DNA from: Candidatus Proelusimicrobium excrementi
GTDB lineage: Bacteria > Elusimicrobiota > Elusimicrobia > Elusimicrobiales > Elusimicrobiaceae
Length of the DNA: 64,000 nt
Direction: 5' to 3'
Assembly: GCA_934643455.1 (NCBI GenBank)
Contig: CAKUBV010000002.1
Span: forward strand, 1-64,000
The notes below the pieces were generated by a model. The model made no database searches, was not told the DNA's origin, and was given only the letters and a program-made list of their open reading frames with translations. This document shows positions 43,877-51,739 of this stretch, piece by piece; the stretch's first letter is position 1, and each line of letters starts with the position of its first letter. Made by a program: the position numbers and the translations under genes.

Positions 43877-43905
43877 GAAGCCCCTCCTTATTAAGGAGGG
43901 GCTTC
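43877..43905 (-). terminator. Strong hairpin after tRNA-Phe
   Basis: GAAGCCCCTCCTT (43877-43889) and AAGGAGGGGCTTC (43893-43905) make a perfect 13-bp stem with a three-base loop. On the minus strand it lies 16 bases downstream of tRNA-Phe and runs into TCATTTT, so it probably ends the tRNA transcript. Confidence 0.75.
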
Positions 43906-43920
43906 CGTATAAATGAAATA

Positions 43921-43992
43921 TGCCGAGGGACAGGATCGAACTGTCGACACCCGGTTTTTCAGACCGGTGCTCTACCACTGAGCTACCTCGGC
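43921..43992 (-). tRNA. tRNA-Phe (anticodon GAA)
   Basis: On the minus strand the cloverleaf is complete. The acceptor stem is GCCGAGG/CCTCGGC with discriminator A. The D stem is GCTC/GAGC. The anticodon stem CCGGT/ACCGG carries loop CTGAAAA (anticodon GAA). The T arm is GACAG-TTCGATC-CTGTC. CCA is not encoded. Confidence 0.96.
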
Positions 43993-44144
43993 ATCTTTTC
44001 GTTTATTTTTTGTTTATACGTAGTTGCTCGTTCAGTGGTGCATTAAACAAAAAATCAATCGCGAAAAATCTGTAAAATCTGTTACTTCTTGCTGCTACTT
44101 TATTTATAATATCAAATTAGGTCTTATATTTCAACCTTTTGATT

Positions 44145-45344
44145 TTAAAAGCCGTTTTTTGCGGCGTTATCGGCTCTGGCCGCGGCCGCGCAGAATAAGG
44201 CCGCTGGCAATACAAAAAGCATTGCCGCCGCCACGGCCGTTTTCAGGCTGAACATATCGGAAGCTCCGCCTACCAATGCGGGGGATATGGCGTCGCCAAG
44301 TGCGTGTATTATAAAAATATTTACGGCAAAAGCCATTGAGCGTATTTTAACGTCCGTCAGATTGACTATTGCGGCGTTTAACGGGCCCGTTTGCATAAAA
44401 ACCAGCATTATCGCCGCCGCGAAAAGCGTCAGCGAAAGTTTAAAATCACCGCAGTTTACCGCCGCAAAGCCGAAAGGGAGTGCGGCGGTAAAGCTTGCGG
44501 CCGAAACAAAATAATAAGCTTTTTTTGTTTTCTTTAAAAGTTTATCGGCTGTGAACCCACCCAAGAAAGTTCCCGCGGCCCCGGCGGTAATGGTAAGTGC
44601 GCCGAATACCGTTCCGGCTTGCGCGACGGAAAAATCGTAATATCTGTGCATATAAGTGGGCATCCATGCGGCCAAACCGCCCAAAGTAAAAGTGCCCATG
44701 GCCTGTGCAAGGCAGACAAACAGGAAGGGTTTATTTTTAAGCAAAGCGGAATAATTTGCAAGTTTTGGTTTTTCTTGTTTTTTATTTGCGGTTCTTTCGT
44801 CTTTAAGTTTAAAAGCGGCGTAAGCCGCGGCGAAAGCCCCCGGCAGGCCGACTATGAAAAACGCGCTTCTCCAACCAAATTGAAGCCCCAAAAAACCGCC
44901 GAGCAAATATCCAAGCGCACTGCCTGCCGGCAAAGCCAAACCGAAAGCGGCCAAAACGCGGGCCCTTCTTTCGGGGGGGAATCTCTCCGCCAAAAAAGAC
45001 GGAGATACGCTTGTAAAGCCGGCCTCGCCTATACCTATAAAACTGCGGGCCGCAAAAAGATGAAAGTAATTTTTTGCCGAGCCGGAAAGCATTGTGGCCG
45101 CGCTCCATAAAAAAGCGCAGACGGAAACCACATATTGCCTGGGGGTTCTATCCGCTATAAAGCCCACGAACGGCGCGGCTATCATGTAAACGAACATAAA
45201 AGCGGAAGCCAATATGCCCAGCTGAGCGTCGGAAAGATTAAGATCCGCTTTTATAAGCGGAAATACGGAAAAGAGTATTTGTCTGTCTATGTAATTAAGC
45301 AGATTAAGGGAGAAAAGCAGTATAAATACGCTTTTGGGGCTCAT
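44145..45344 (-). CDS. MFS transporter
   Basis: The 399-residue product has twelve likely membrane segments and the MFS loop 2-3 motif GFIADRTPRQYV. It opens with LFSLNLLNYIDRQILFSVFP, as in the Spinster-like/hexuronate-type group (anion or sugar acid transporters and Spns proteins). The substrate is unknown. Its start overlaps the trmL stop by one base, so it is translated with trmL. Confidence 0.88.
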   Translation of the reverse strand: MSPKSVFILLFSLNLLNYIDRQILFSVFPLIKADLNLSDAQLGILASAFMFVYMIAAPFVGFIADRTPRQYVVSVCAFLWSAATMLSGSAKNYFHLFAARSFIGIGEAGFTSVSPSFLAERFPPERRARVLAAFGLALPAGSALGYLLGGFLGLQFGWRSAFFIVGLPGAFAAAYAAFKLKDERTANKKQEKPKLANYSALLKNKPFLFVCLAQAMGTFTLGGLAAWMPTYMHRYYDFSVAQAGTVFGALTITAGAAGTFLGGFTADKLLKKTKKAYYFVSAASFTAALPFGFAAVNCGDFKLSLTLFAAAIMLVFMQTGPLNAAIVNLTDVKIRSMAFAVNIFIIHALGDAISPALVGGASDMFSLKTAVAAAMLFVLPAALFCAAAARADNAAKNGF

Positions 45345-45799
45345 TAAAAATCCTTGGTTTGGCGCAGAGCTTCATAAAGGCACACCGCGGCGGAAGTGGA
45401 TAAATTTAAGGAGCGCACTTCCCCCGGCATGGGTATTTGGTAAAGGGAATCTTTATATTCTTTGTAAAGTTCTTTGGGCAGACCGCAGGATTCGCTTCCA
45501 AAGGCCAAGTAATCGTTTTTTTGGAATTTTATATCCCAAAGGCACTTTTCCCCTTTTGTTGAAAAGAAAAATAATCTTGCGCCTGCGGGCAGGGAATTCT
45601 TGAATTCCGCAAAGGTGTCGTAGCGCGTATATTTAAGCTTAGGCCAGTAGTCAAGCCCGCTTCTTCTTATTTCCTTATCTTCTATTTTAAATCCCAATTT
45701 GCCGACCAAATGCAAATGTGCGTTTGTGGCGACGCAGGTTCTGCCGATATTGCCGGTGTTAAAAGGTATTTCTGGGTTGATAAGAACTATATTCATCAT
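45344..45799 (-). CDS. trmL: tRNA (cytidine(34)-2'-O)-methyltransferase TrmL
   Basis: The 151-residue product is a minimal SPOUT methyltransferase. The opening NIVLINPEIPFNTGNIGRTC, the GSESCGLPKEL loop and the C-terminal knot MPGEVRSLNLSTSAAVCLYE are typical of TrmL (YibK). It methylates the wobble ribose of tRNA-Leu. It lies between the GT2 and MFS genes, nine bases after GT2. Confidence 0.95.
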   Translation of the reverse strand: MMNIVLINPEIPFNTGNIGRTCVATNAHLHLVGKLGFKIEDKEIRRSGLDYWPKLKYTRYDTFAEFKNSLPAGARLFFFSTKGEKCLWDIKFQKNDYLAFGSESCGLPKELYKEYKDSLYQIPMPGEVRSLNLSTSAAVCLYEALRQTKDF

Positions 45800-45808
45800 A
45801 GAATAATT

Positions 45809-46354
45809 CTATGAAACTTTTTTCTTTACGGCAATGAGTCGAAGAGCTTTGCCTATTTCGTACAACGCTTTATATCCTATAATACCGGCGCCTATATAAA
45901 GCAGTTGGGCTCTTGTGGCCGGCGGCCTAACCAGTTTAAGCGGCATATCCTTCGCATTATAGTCGGCAAGCTTTTTCCCGTTTTCGTCAATTGCCGAAAA
46001 AGAAGCGGTTACGATATCCGCGTTTTCTTCTTCCGCTTTTTTGTAGATAATCTCACAGGCTTTTTGCTTAAGAACGTCGTCGCTGTCTAAAAATAAAACA
46101 TATTTGCCTTTAGCGTGGTTAAGGCCCTTGTTTCTTGCGCCTGCGGCCATGCCGCCTTTTTTATAGAAATAGAAAAAATTGGAGTGTTTGGCGGCAAAGT
46201 CTTTTATTATTGCAGGCGAATTATCCGTTGAAGCGTTGTCAACGCACAGAACTTCTATATTTTTAAAGCTTTGCTCCACAACGGATTTAAGGAACTTTGG
46301 AAGGAATTTTTCACAGTTGTATACGGGTATTATTATGCTTATTTCGGGCGTCAT
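45809..46354 (-). CDS. Short GT2 family glycosyltransferase
   Basis: The start is the ATG at 46354 (MTPEISIIIPVYNCEKF), preceded by AGGAGA. An ATG 36 bases earlier lacks a ribosome binding site. The 181-residue product has the GT-A nucleotide-binding half: IIPVYN, VDNASTDNS, AARNKGL-like GARNKGLNHAKG and the DXD region VLFLDSDD. The C-terminal half found in most GT2 enzymes is reduced to a hydrophobic segment (about 145-170) and a basic end. It may be a small membrane-associated transferase or a truncated gene. It is the first gene after the candidate RNA switch. Confidence 0.82.
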   Translation of the reverse strand: MTPEISIIIPVYNCEKFLPKFLKSVVEQSFKNIEVLCVDNASTDNSPAIIKDFAAKHSNFFYFYKKGGMAAGARNKGLNHAKGKYVLFLDSDDVLKQKACEIIYKKAEEENADIVTASFSAIDENGKKLADYNAKDMPLKLVRPPATRAQLLYIGAGIIGYKALYEIGKALRLIAVKKKVS

Positions 46355-46388
46355 GGTTTCTCCTAGGTTTCCGAAGCCCTTTATAAGC

Positions 46389-46444
46389 AAAAAACGGCTG
46401 AATGTATTTTATGACGAATCACCCTCATAAAATAAAACAGCCGT
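46389..46444 (-). terminator. Intrinsic terminator in the leader of the GT2 operon
   Basis: Read on the minus strand, ACGGCTG (46444-46438) pairs with CAGCCGT (46400-46394), and TATTTTATGA (46434-46425) with TCATAAAATA (46414-46405), around loop GGGTGATTCG. Six T (46394-46389) follow. It lies 34 bases before the GT2 start. Its 5' arm and loop are complementary to sequence 100 bases upstream, so it is probably conditional. Confidence 0.8.
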
Positions 46445-46576
46445 AGCTGGCTTTCACGCGGAAAGCCGGCATTAACGCGAAGCAAACCGGTTAATTACTC
46501 CTTTTTGCTTCGCGCCTAAAACGACTGTCTTTGGGGTGATTCGTCTTTTGCTCGCAAAAGAGTTCCTTTCGGATCC
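46413..46576 (-). ncRNA. Candidate riboswitch/attenuator leader RNA
   Basis: On the minus strand GACGAATCACCC (46545-46534) can pair perfectly with GGGTGATTCGTC (46424-46413). Inside this, ACAGTCGT (46528-46521) pairs with ACGGCTGT (46444-46437) with one G-U pair. Together they form an antiterminator stem that captures the terminator's 5' arm and loop. It encloses hairpin P2 (11 bp, arms 46514-46504 and 46486-46476) and hairpin P3 (arms 46470-46461 and 46455-46446, one mismatch). Small hairpins TCTTTTG/CAAAAGA and a GAAA-loop stem precede it. I checked it mentally against common riboswitch consensus sequences (TPP, SAM-I, cobalamin, lysine, T-box) and saw no match. Confidence 0.65.
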
Positions 46577-46595
46577 CAAAAACAGATAAATTTTT

Positions 46596-46620
46596 AATAA
46601 GCCTTTTTTTTCGGCTTATT
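46596..46620 (-). terminator. Weak terminator-like hairpin after glgP
   Basis: AATAAGCC and GGCTTATT pair around a nine-base A-rich loop, 21 bases after the glgP stop. The following T stretch is poor on the minus strand, so read-through into the leader RNA is possible. Confidence 0.4.
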
Positions 46621-46640
46621 TTACTTCTTTGTTTTCCTTA

Positions 46641-49190
46641 TTACATCTCCCACCTTACGTAGATAGGTGTAAAAGGATGGGGAAGAGCCTTGTTGAAAGG
46701 CAAAATCCTCATCGCGTAATCCTGCCTGCCGCTGGTTTCGGGGTGGATTTCGACTTCATACAAATATACGTCGCCTTCTTTGCCGACCATATTCATGCTG
46801 AAGTCTTTTGCGCTGTCAAAGCCGCCGCCCAAAGAGCGCAGCCCGAATTGCGTTTGAACGACTACGTCTTCCGGCTTCAAATCGCCGAGCGTTACGCGCG
46901 CTTTAAATTTTAAAGTTTCGCCGACGAGAACAGTCCTGTCGATATTGCCGGTCGTGTCCACTATGGAAACTCTTGGCCAGTTGGCGGCTATTCTTTGCCT
47001 CCAGGCGGCCAAAGCGGCGGTTTCGCCTTCGGTCTTTAAAATATTGCCGTAATAATGGGCTTTTGTATAGAATCTGTCATAATATTCCTGCACCATTCTG
47101 TTGGTGTTGAAGAAAGGCACAATGGTTTTTATGGAAGTTTTCATCTTCTTAATCCATTTTTGCGGAATATTATCCTGATCCCTGTCATAGTAGACGGGGG
47201 CGATTTCGTTTTCAATCAAATTGTACAAAGCCTGTGATTCCACGGCGTCGCGCTGTTCGTCGCTTTGATAGCTTTGCGCGCCGATAATGGACCAGCTGAA
47301 ATCGCACGGGCCGACTTCATCCCACCAGCCGTCCAAAATGGAGAGCGCCAAAGCGCCGTTTAAGGCCGCTTTCATGCCGCTGGTGCCGGAAGCTTCCATA
47401 GGCCTTACGGGGTTATTGAGCCAAACGTCCACACCCTGCACCATATAGCGGGCGAGGTTCATATTATAATCTTCCGCGAAGACGATTTTCCCTTTAAATC
47501 TGGGGTCAAGCATCATATTGTAAATCTGCTTGATAAATTCTTTCCCGGCGGTGTCGGCGGGGTGCGCCTTCCCGGCGAAAACGAACTGCACCGGCCTTTG
47601 CGGATTGTTGACTATCGCGGCAAGTCTTTCGGGGTCTTTAAAAAGCAAGGTTGCCCTTTTATATGTGGCGAAGCGTCTTGCAAAGCCGATTGTAAGGATA
47701 CCCTCTTTAAGCACTTTGGAAGCCTGCCCTGCCAAGTTTACGTTGCCCGAGAGCCTGTTCGCCTGACGGACGGCTTTTTCACGAATGTGTTTGATAAGTT
47801 TTTCTTTCCTTATGCTGTGCGTCTGCCAAAGCTCTTCGGAGGGGATATCTTCCACTTTGTTCCATACGGATTGGTCAAAATTGTTTAAGCTGTCGTCGCC
47901 GTCAAAAAGATATTTGCGGTAAAGTTCGCTGTATTCGTGGCTTACCCAGCTGGCCGGGTGTATGCCGTTGGTAATGCTGGTTATGGGCACTTCGGAAGTG
48001 CTGAGGCCCGTCCAAATATTCTTCCACATTTCTCTGGAAACTACGCCGTGCAGTTTTGCCACGCCGTTTAAATAGGCGGAAAGTTTTAAAGCGAATACCG
48101 TCATGCAGAACATGGGAGATTGAGGCGTTTCCTTGCCGAAATCCAAAAAAGCGTCCCACCCTATGCCGAGCTGCGCCACATAAGGCTCCATAAACTTCTT
48201 AACGAGGTTGAAATCGAAATACTCATTACCCGCTATTACCGGGGTGTGCGTCGTAAACACGGAGGTGGCCCAAACTATTTCTTTGGCTTCGTTGAAGGAT
48301 AATTTTTTATCCTGCATTATTTCTATAATGCGTTCGCAGAGCAGGAAGGCCGAATGCCCTTCGTTGATATGATATACCGTCGGATTCATACCCATGGCTT
48401 TTAAAGCTTTTACGCCGCCGACGCCCAAAACTATTTCCTGTTTGATTCTGTTTTCCCTGTCGCCGCCGTAAAGCTGTTCGGTTATGGTTCTGTGGGCGGG
48501 GGCGTTTTCGGGGAGGTTGGTGTCAAGCAGGTAAAGGGAGGTTCTGCCTACCGGCACGCGCCAAATCATGGCTTTGACGGTTTCTCTGCCGAGGGGAATA
48601 TCAACCGTAAGGTTGTTGCCTTGTTCGTTGCGGACGGCTTCTACCGACATATGGGCCCAGTCGTTTTCCGGGTATTCTTCGCCCTGCCAGCCGTCTTTGT
48701 TCAACACTTGTTTTACGTAGCCTTTCTGATAGAACAAGCCTACGCCGATCAAAGGCAGGCCCAAATCGCTGGTGCTTTTGATATGATCGCCCGAAAGCAT
48801 GCCCAATCCGCCGGAATAAATCGGCAGGCCTTCGCCTATGCCGTATTCCATTGAAAAATAAGCCGTAAGGAAGTTTTCCTTGCCTTGGTCTTTTACTTTA
48901 TTGTACCAGGTGTCTTTATTGTTTTGATAATCTCTGTAAAGTTTTTCGACGAAGTTGAGATGATCTATAAAATCTTGGTCTTTGCTTAATTCTTCCAGCC
49001 TCTGCTGTGATACGGTGGCCATAAGCCATTTCGGCATTCTTTGGGATTTTTCCCAAAGCTGTTCGTCTATTCTTAAAAAGAGCGTTATAGCCGGCCAATT
49101 CCATGCAAACCACATATTGTTTGAAAGTTCTTCAAGGAACTTCATATTCTCCGGCAGGTTGGGTGTTACTTTGAAAGAATGAATTTTCAT
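46641..49190 (-). CDS. glgP: Alpha-glucan (glycogen/maltodextrin) phosphorylase
   Basis: The 849-residue product belongs to the DUF3417-containing phosphorylase group (TIGR02094). The N terminus has LEELSNNMWFAWNWPA. The catalytic core has FSMEYGIGEGLPIYSGGLG and YHINEGHSAFL. The pyridoxal phosphate lysine is in EASGTSGMKAALNGAL. It releases glucose-1-phosphate from alpha-1,4-glucans, so the cell stores or eats glycogen-like polymers. It is transcribed alone from a site near 49200. Confidence 0.95.
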   Translation of the reverse strand: MKIHSFKVTPNLPENMKFLEELSNNMWFAWNWPAITLFLRIDEQLWEKSQRMPKWLMATVSQQRLEELSKDQDFIDHLNFVEKLYRDYQNNKDTWYNKVKDQGKENFLTAYFSMEYGIGEGLPIYSGGLGMLSGDHIKSTSDLGLPLIGVGLFYQKGYVKQVLNKDGWQGEEYPENDWAHMSVEAVRNEQGNNLTVDIPLGRETVKAMIWRVPVGRTSLYLLDTNLPENAPAHRTITEQLYGGDRENRIKQEIVLGVGGVKALKAMGMNPTVYHINEGHSAFLLCERIIEIMQDKKLSFNEAKEIVWATSVFTTHTPVIAGNEYFDFNLVKKFMEPYVAQLGIGWDAFLDFGKETPQSPMFCMTVFALKLSAYLNGVAKLHGVVSREMWKNIWTGLSTSEVPITSITNGIHPASWVSHEYSELYRKYLFDGDDSLNNFDQSVWNKVEDIPSEELWQTHSIRKEKLIKHIREKAVRQANRLSGNVNLAGQASKVLKEGILTIGFARRFATYKRATLLFKDPERLAAIVNNPQRPVQFVFAGKAHPADTAGKEFIKQIYNMMLDPRFKGKIVFAEDYNMNLARYMVQGVDVWLNNPVRPMEASGTSGMKAALNGALALSILDGWWDEVGPCDFSWSIIGAQSYQSDEQRDAVESQALYNLIENEIAPVYYDRDQDNIPQKWIKKMKTSIKTIVPFFNTNRMVQEYYDRFYTKAHYYGNILKTEGETAALAAWRQRIAANWPRVSIVDTTGNIDRTVLVGETLKFKARVTLGDLKPEDVVVQTQFGLRSLGGGFDSAKDFSMNMVGKEGDVYLYEVEIHPETSGRQDYAMRILPFNKALPHPFTPIYVRWEM

Positions 49191-49329
49191 CTAATACTCC
49201 CTATTATGTATATATGTATGTAATTAAAGTATATAAATTGGCGGGCTTGCAAGGCAACAAAAATAAATTGCGATATAAGCCCGCTTAATCCTTTAAAATA
49301 TTGTAAAATAAAATATATAAGAGGTTTAT

Positions 49330-49403
49330 GTCTCGTTCGTCTAGCGGTTTAGGACGCCGCCCTCTCAAGGCGGAGATCACGGGTTCGAATCCCGTACGAG
49401 ACG
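49330..49403 (+). tRNA. tRNA-Glu (anticodon CTC)
   Basis: The acceptor stem is GTCTCGT/ACGAGAC with discriminator G. The anticodon stem CCGCC/GGCGG carries loop CTCTCAA (anticodon CTC). The T arm is CGGG-TTCGAAT-CCCG. CCA is not encoded. A TATATAA lies about 10 bases upstream. Confidence 0.95.
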
Positions 49404-49466
49404 TACTTCCCCGCCGTATTATTTTATTCCGCCCGAGCGCGGATATTTTTATTTTAAGGAGTTTTT

Positions 49467-50540
49467 ATGGACATAGGAATCGTGGGTTTGCCCAATGTCG
49501 GGAAGTCTTCTTTGTTTAACGCTCTGACAAATGCCGGTGCGCAGGCTTCCAATTATCCTTTTACCACTATTGAGCCTAACGTCGGCGTGGTGCCTATCCC
49601 GGATAAACGCCTTGACGCGCTTTTTGACCTTTTTAAACCGCCCAAGAAAACGGCCGCATTTATCCGTTTCGTGGATATCGCCGGCATTGTTGAAGGGGCT
49701 AGCAAAGGCGAGGGCTTGGGCAATAAATTTTTAGCCAATATACGCGAAGTCGACGCGATTATACACGTAGTGCGCTTGTTTGAAGACGAAAATATTACCC
49801 ATGTTTCCGGCAGCGTCGATCCTTTAAGGGATATTGAAATTATAGAAACGGAACTTATGCTTGCGGATTTGGAAAGCGTGGAAAAGATGCTCCCAAAAGC
49901 CGAAAGCAACGCCAAAAGCGGCAGTAAAGAAGCCAAAGCGCGTTTGGAAGTTCTGCGTAAATTGCAGAAAGCTTTAAGCGAGGGCAAACCGGCCTCCTGC
50001 GTGGAATTGGAAGAAGAGGAAAAGAAAGATTTGCAGCTTTTAACGATGAAACCGATGCTTTACGTCGGCAATAATTCTGAAAAACCGAACGAAGAAAACG
50101 CCAAAAAACTGCGCGAACACGCACAAAAAACGGGTGCGGGTTTTGTCGAACTCTGCATAAAGTTTGAAGCTGAAATCGCGGAACTTGACGAAGAAGAAAA
50201 ACATCTTTTCCTGGCGGAAACGGGCTCCGAATACACCGGGCTTGAAAAAATCGTCCGCGCCGGAATGCAGCTTTTAAATATGTGCACGTTTTTTACAGCC
50301 GGGCCGGAAGTGGAAGTGCGCTCCTGGCTGATACCCGTAGGCTGTCCCGCGCCGAAAGCGGCCGGCAAAATACATTCCGATATTGAACGCGGCTTTATCT
50401 GCGCGGAAGTTTACGGCGTAGACGATATTCTTGAACATAAATCGGAAAAGGCCCTTAAAGAAAAGGGCTTAATCCGCCAGGAAGGGCGCGATTACATAAT
50501 AAAAGACGGCGATGTTTGCGTCTTCAGGTTTAACGTATAA
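49467..50540 (+). CDS. ychF: Redox-regulated ATPase YchF
   Basis: The 357-residue product is an Obg-type P-loop protein. G1 is GLPNVGKSSLFNALT at residues 6-20. G3 is DIAGIVEGASKGEGLGNKFL. The NKxD motif is replaced by NNSE, the change that gives YchF ATP rather than GTP preference. The C-terminal TGS domain includes FFTAGPEVEVRSWLIPVG. It interacts with the ribosome in stress responses. It overlaps rlmD by one base. Confidence 0.96.
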   Translation: MDIGIVGLPNVGKSSLFNALTNAGAQASNYPFTTIEPNVGVVPIPDKRLDALFDLFKPPKKTAAFIRFVDIAGIVEGASKGEGLGNKFLANIREVDAIIHVVRLFEDENITHVSGSVDPLRDIEIIETELMLADLESVEKMLPKAESNAKSGSKEAKARLEVLRKLQKALSEGKPASCVELEEEEKKDLQLLTMKPMLYVGNNSEKPNEENAKKLREHAQKTGAGFVELCIKFEAEIAELDEEEKHLFLAETGSEYTGLEKIVRAGMQLLNMCTFFTAGPEVEVRSWLIPVGCPAPKAAGKIHSDIERGFICAEVYGVDDILEHKSEKALKEKGLIRQEGRDYIIKDGDVCVFRFNV

Positions 50541-51739
50541 TGGTTTGCGGAAGCTTCGGCGTATGCGGCGGCTGTTCTTTAAAGCAGGATGATTACACCG
50601 CTCAAACTGAACTTAAAAGGGCCAAAGTCAAAGCCCTGCTTGAGCCTTTTTATTCCGGCGATATCCATGTAACCCCTTCTCCGGATAAGGAATATTTCAG
50701 AAATAAGATAGAACTCAGCTTTTGCCGGCAAGTCGTTTGGAGCGAACCTTTTTGCAAAAAGAAGAAAGTTCTGCGCGATAAAACCAAACCTCTGGAATTT
50801 GAAAATACTTTCGGCTTCCGCATGAAAGGCCGCTGGGACAGATGCGTCAATATAGAAAATTGCCTGCTTTATGAACCGAATCTTTCGGCCTTTGTTAAGG
50901 AAGTTCGTCTGTGGGCGGAACGGGAAGGCCTTTCTTTTTACGACCAGCGCGCGCACAGCGGCCTTTTAAGGAATTTGATTTTGCGCCGCGGCGTCAATAC
51001 CGGGGAAGGCATGGCCGTTTTGATAACGACTTCCGCTTTTGACGCTTCCGGCTTTGCCGAAGTTTTAGGCAGGTTTTATCCGTCATACCACTTCCTCACG
51101 GCCGTCAATGACGGCGTTTCCGACGGGGCCGGAATAAAGGATATTAAAGTAATAAAAGGCTCCGGCGTGATAAGGGAAAAGCTTTTTGAAAGCAGCCGGG
51201 AAATAGTTTTTGAAATTTCCCCGCAGTCGTTTTTCCAAACCAACACGAAGGCGGCCAATTTGATTTATAAAAAAGTGGCGGCGAAGGTATCCGCTCTAAA
51301 ACCGAGCGTTATGTACGATCTTTACGGCGGAGCGGGCAGCTTCAGCCTTTGCTGCGCTCCTTACGTGGGCAAAAGCCTTTGCGTGGAAAGCGTGCCCAGC
51401 GCGGTAAACAACGGCGTTAAAAACGCGCGGGTAAACAATATAAACAATGTAAGTTTTTTCTGTTCCACCACGGAAGAGTTTTTAACAAAGCAAAAGCTGG
51501 GCTCTTATAATTCCGTGATAGTGCTTGACCCGCCCAGAAGCGGCGTGCATCCAGCCGCCTGCAAAACGATTTTAAACAGCGGAGTGGGAAATATACTTTA
51601 TATTTCCTGCAATCCCGTAACTTTGGCGGAAAATCTTAAAACTTTATGCGCCAAATATAAAGTCGTCAATGCGGAATGTTTTGATTTCTTTCCGCACAGC
51701 GACCATGTAGAAACTTTAGCGGAACTTAAATTAAAATGA
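50540..51739 (+). CDS. rlmD: 23S rRNA (uracil-5-)-methyltransferase, RlmD/RumA-like
   Basis: The 399-residue product has an iron-sulfur motif with C3, C9, C12 (CGSFGVCGGC) and C108. Next come a central domain and the m5U methyltransferase domain: FQTNTKAANLIY, DLYGGAGSFSLCCAP, VLDPPRSGVHP and the catalytic Cys in LYISCNPVTLAENL. It would methylate U1939 or a nearby uridine. No TRAM domain is seen at the N terminus. It is coupled to ychF and to the helicase gene by overlaps. Confidence 0.9.
   Translation: MVCGSFGVCGGCSLKQDDYTAQTELKRAKVKALLEPFYSGDIHVTPSPDKEYFRNKIELSFCRQVVWSEPFCKKKKVLRDKTKPLEFENTFGFRMKGRWDRCVNIENCLLYEPNLSAFVKEVRLWAEREGLSFYDQRAHSGLLRNLILRRGVNTGEGMAVLITTSAFDASGFAEVLGRFYPSYHFLTAVNDGVSDGAGIKDIKVIKGSGVIREKLFESSREIVFEISPQSFFQTNTKAANLIYKKVAAKVSALKPSVMYDLYGGAGSFSLCCAPYVGKSLCVESVPSAVNNGVKNARVNNINNVSFFCSTTEEFLTKQKLGSYNSVIVLDPPRSGVHPAACKTILNSGVGNILYISCNPVTLAENLKTLCAKYKVVNAECFDFFPHSDHVETLAELKLK

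Noticed and set aside
46389..46560. Inverted-repeat element (MITE) instead of a regulatory RNA
   Set aside because: The outer inverted repeat could suggest a MITE. However, the repeat is nested with an alternative hairpin ending in T6 on one strand only, right before a gene, and I see no target duplication. I could not test copy number, so this stays the main alternative.
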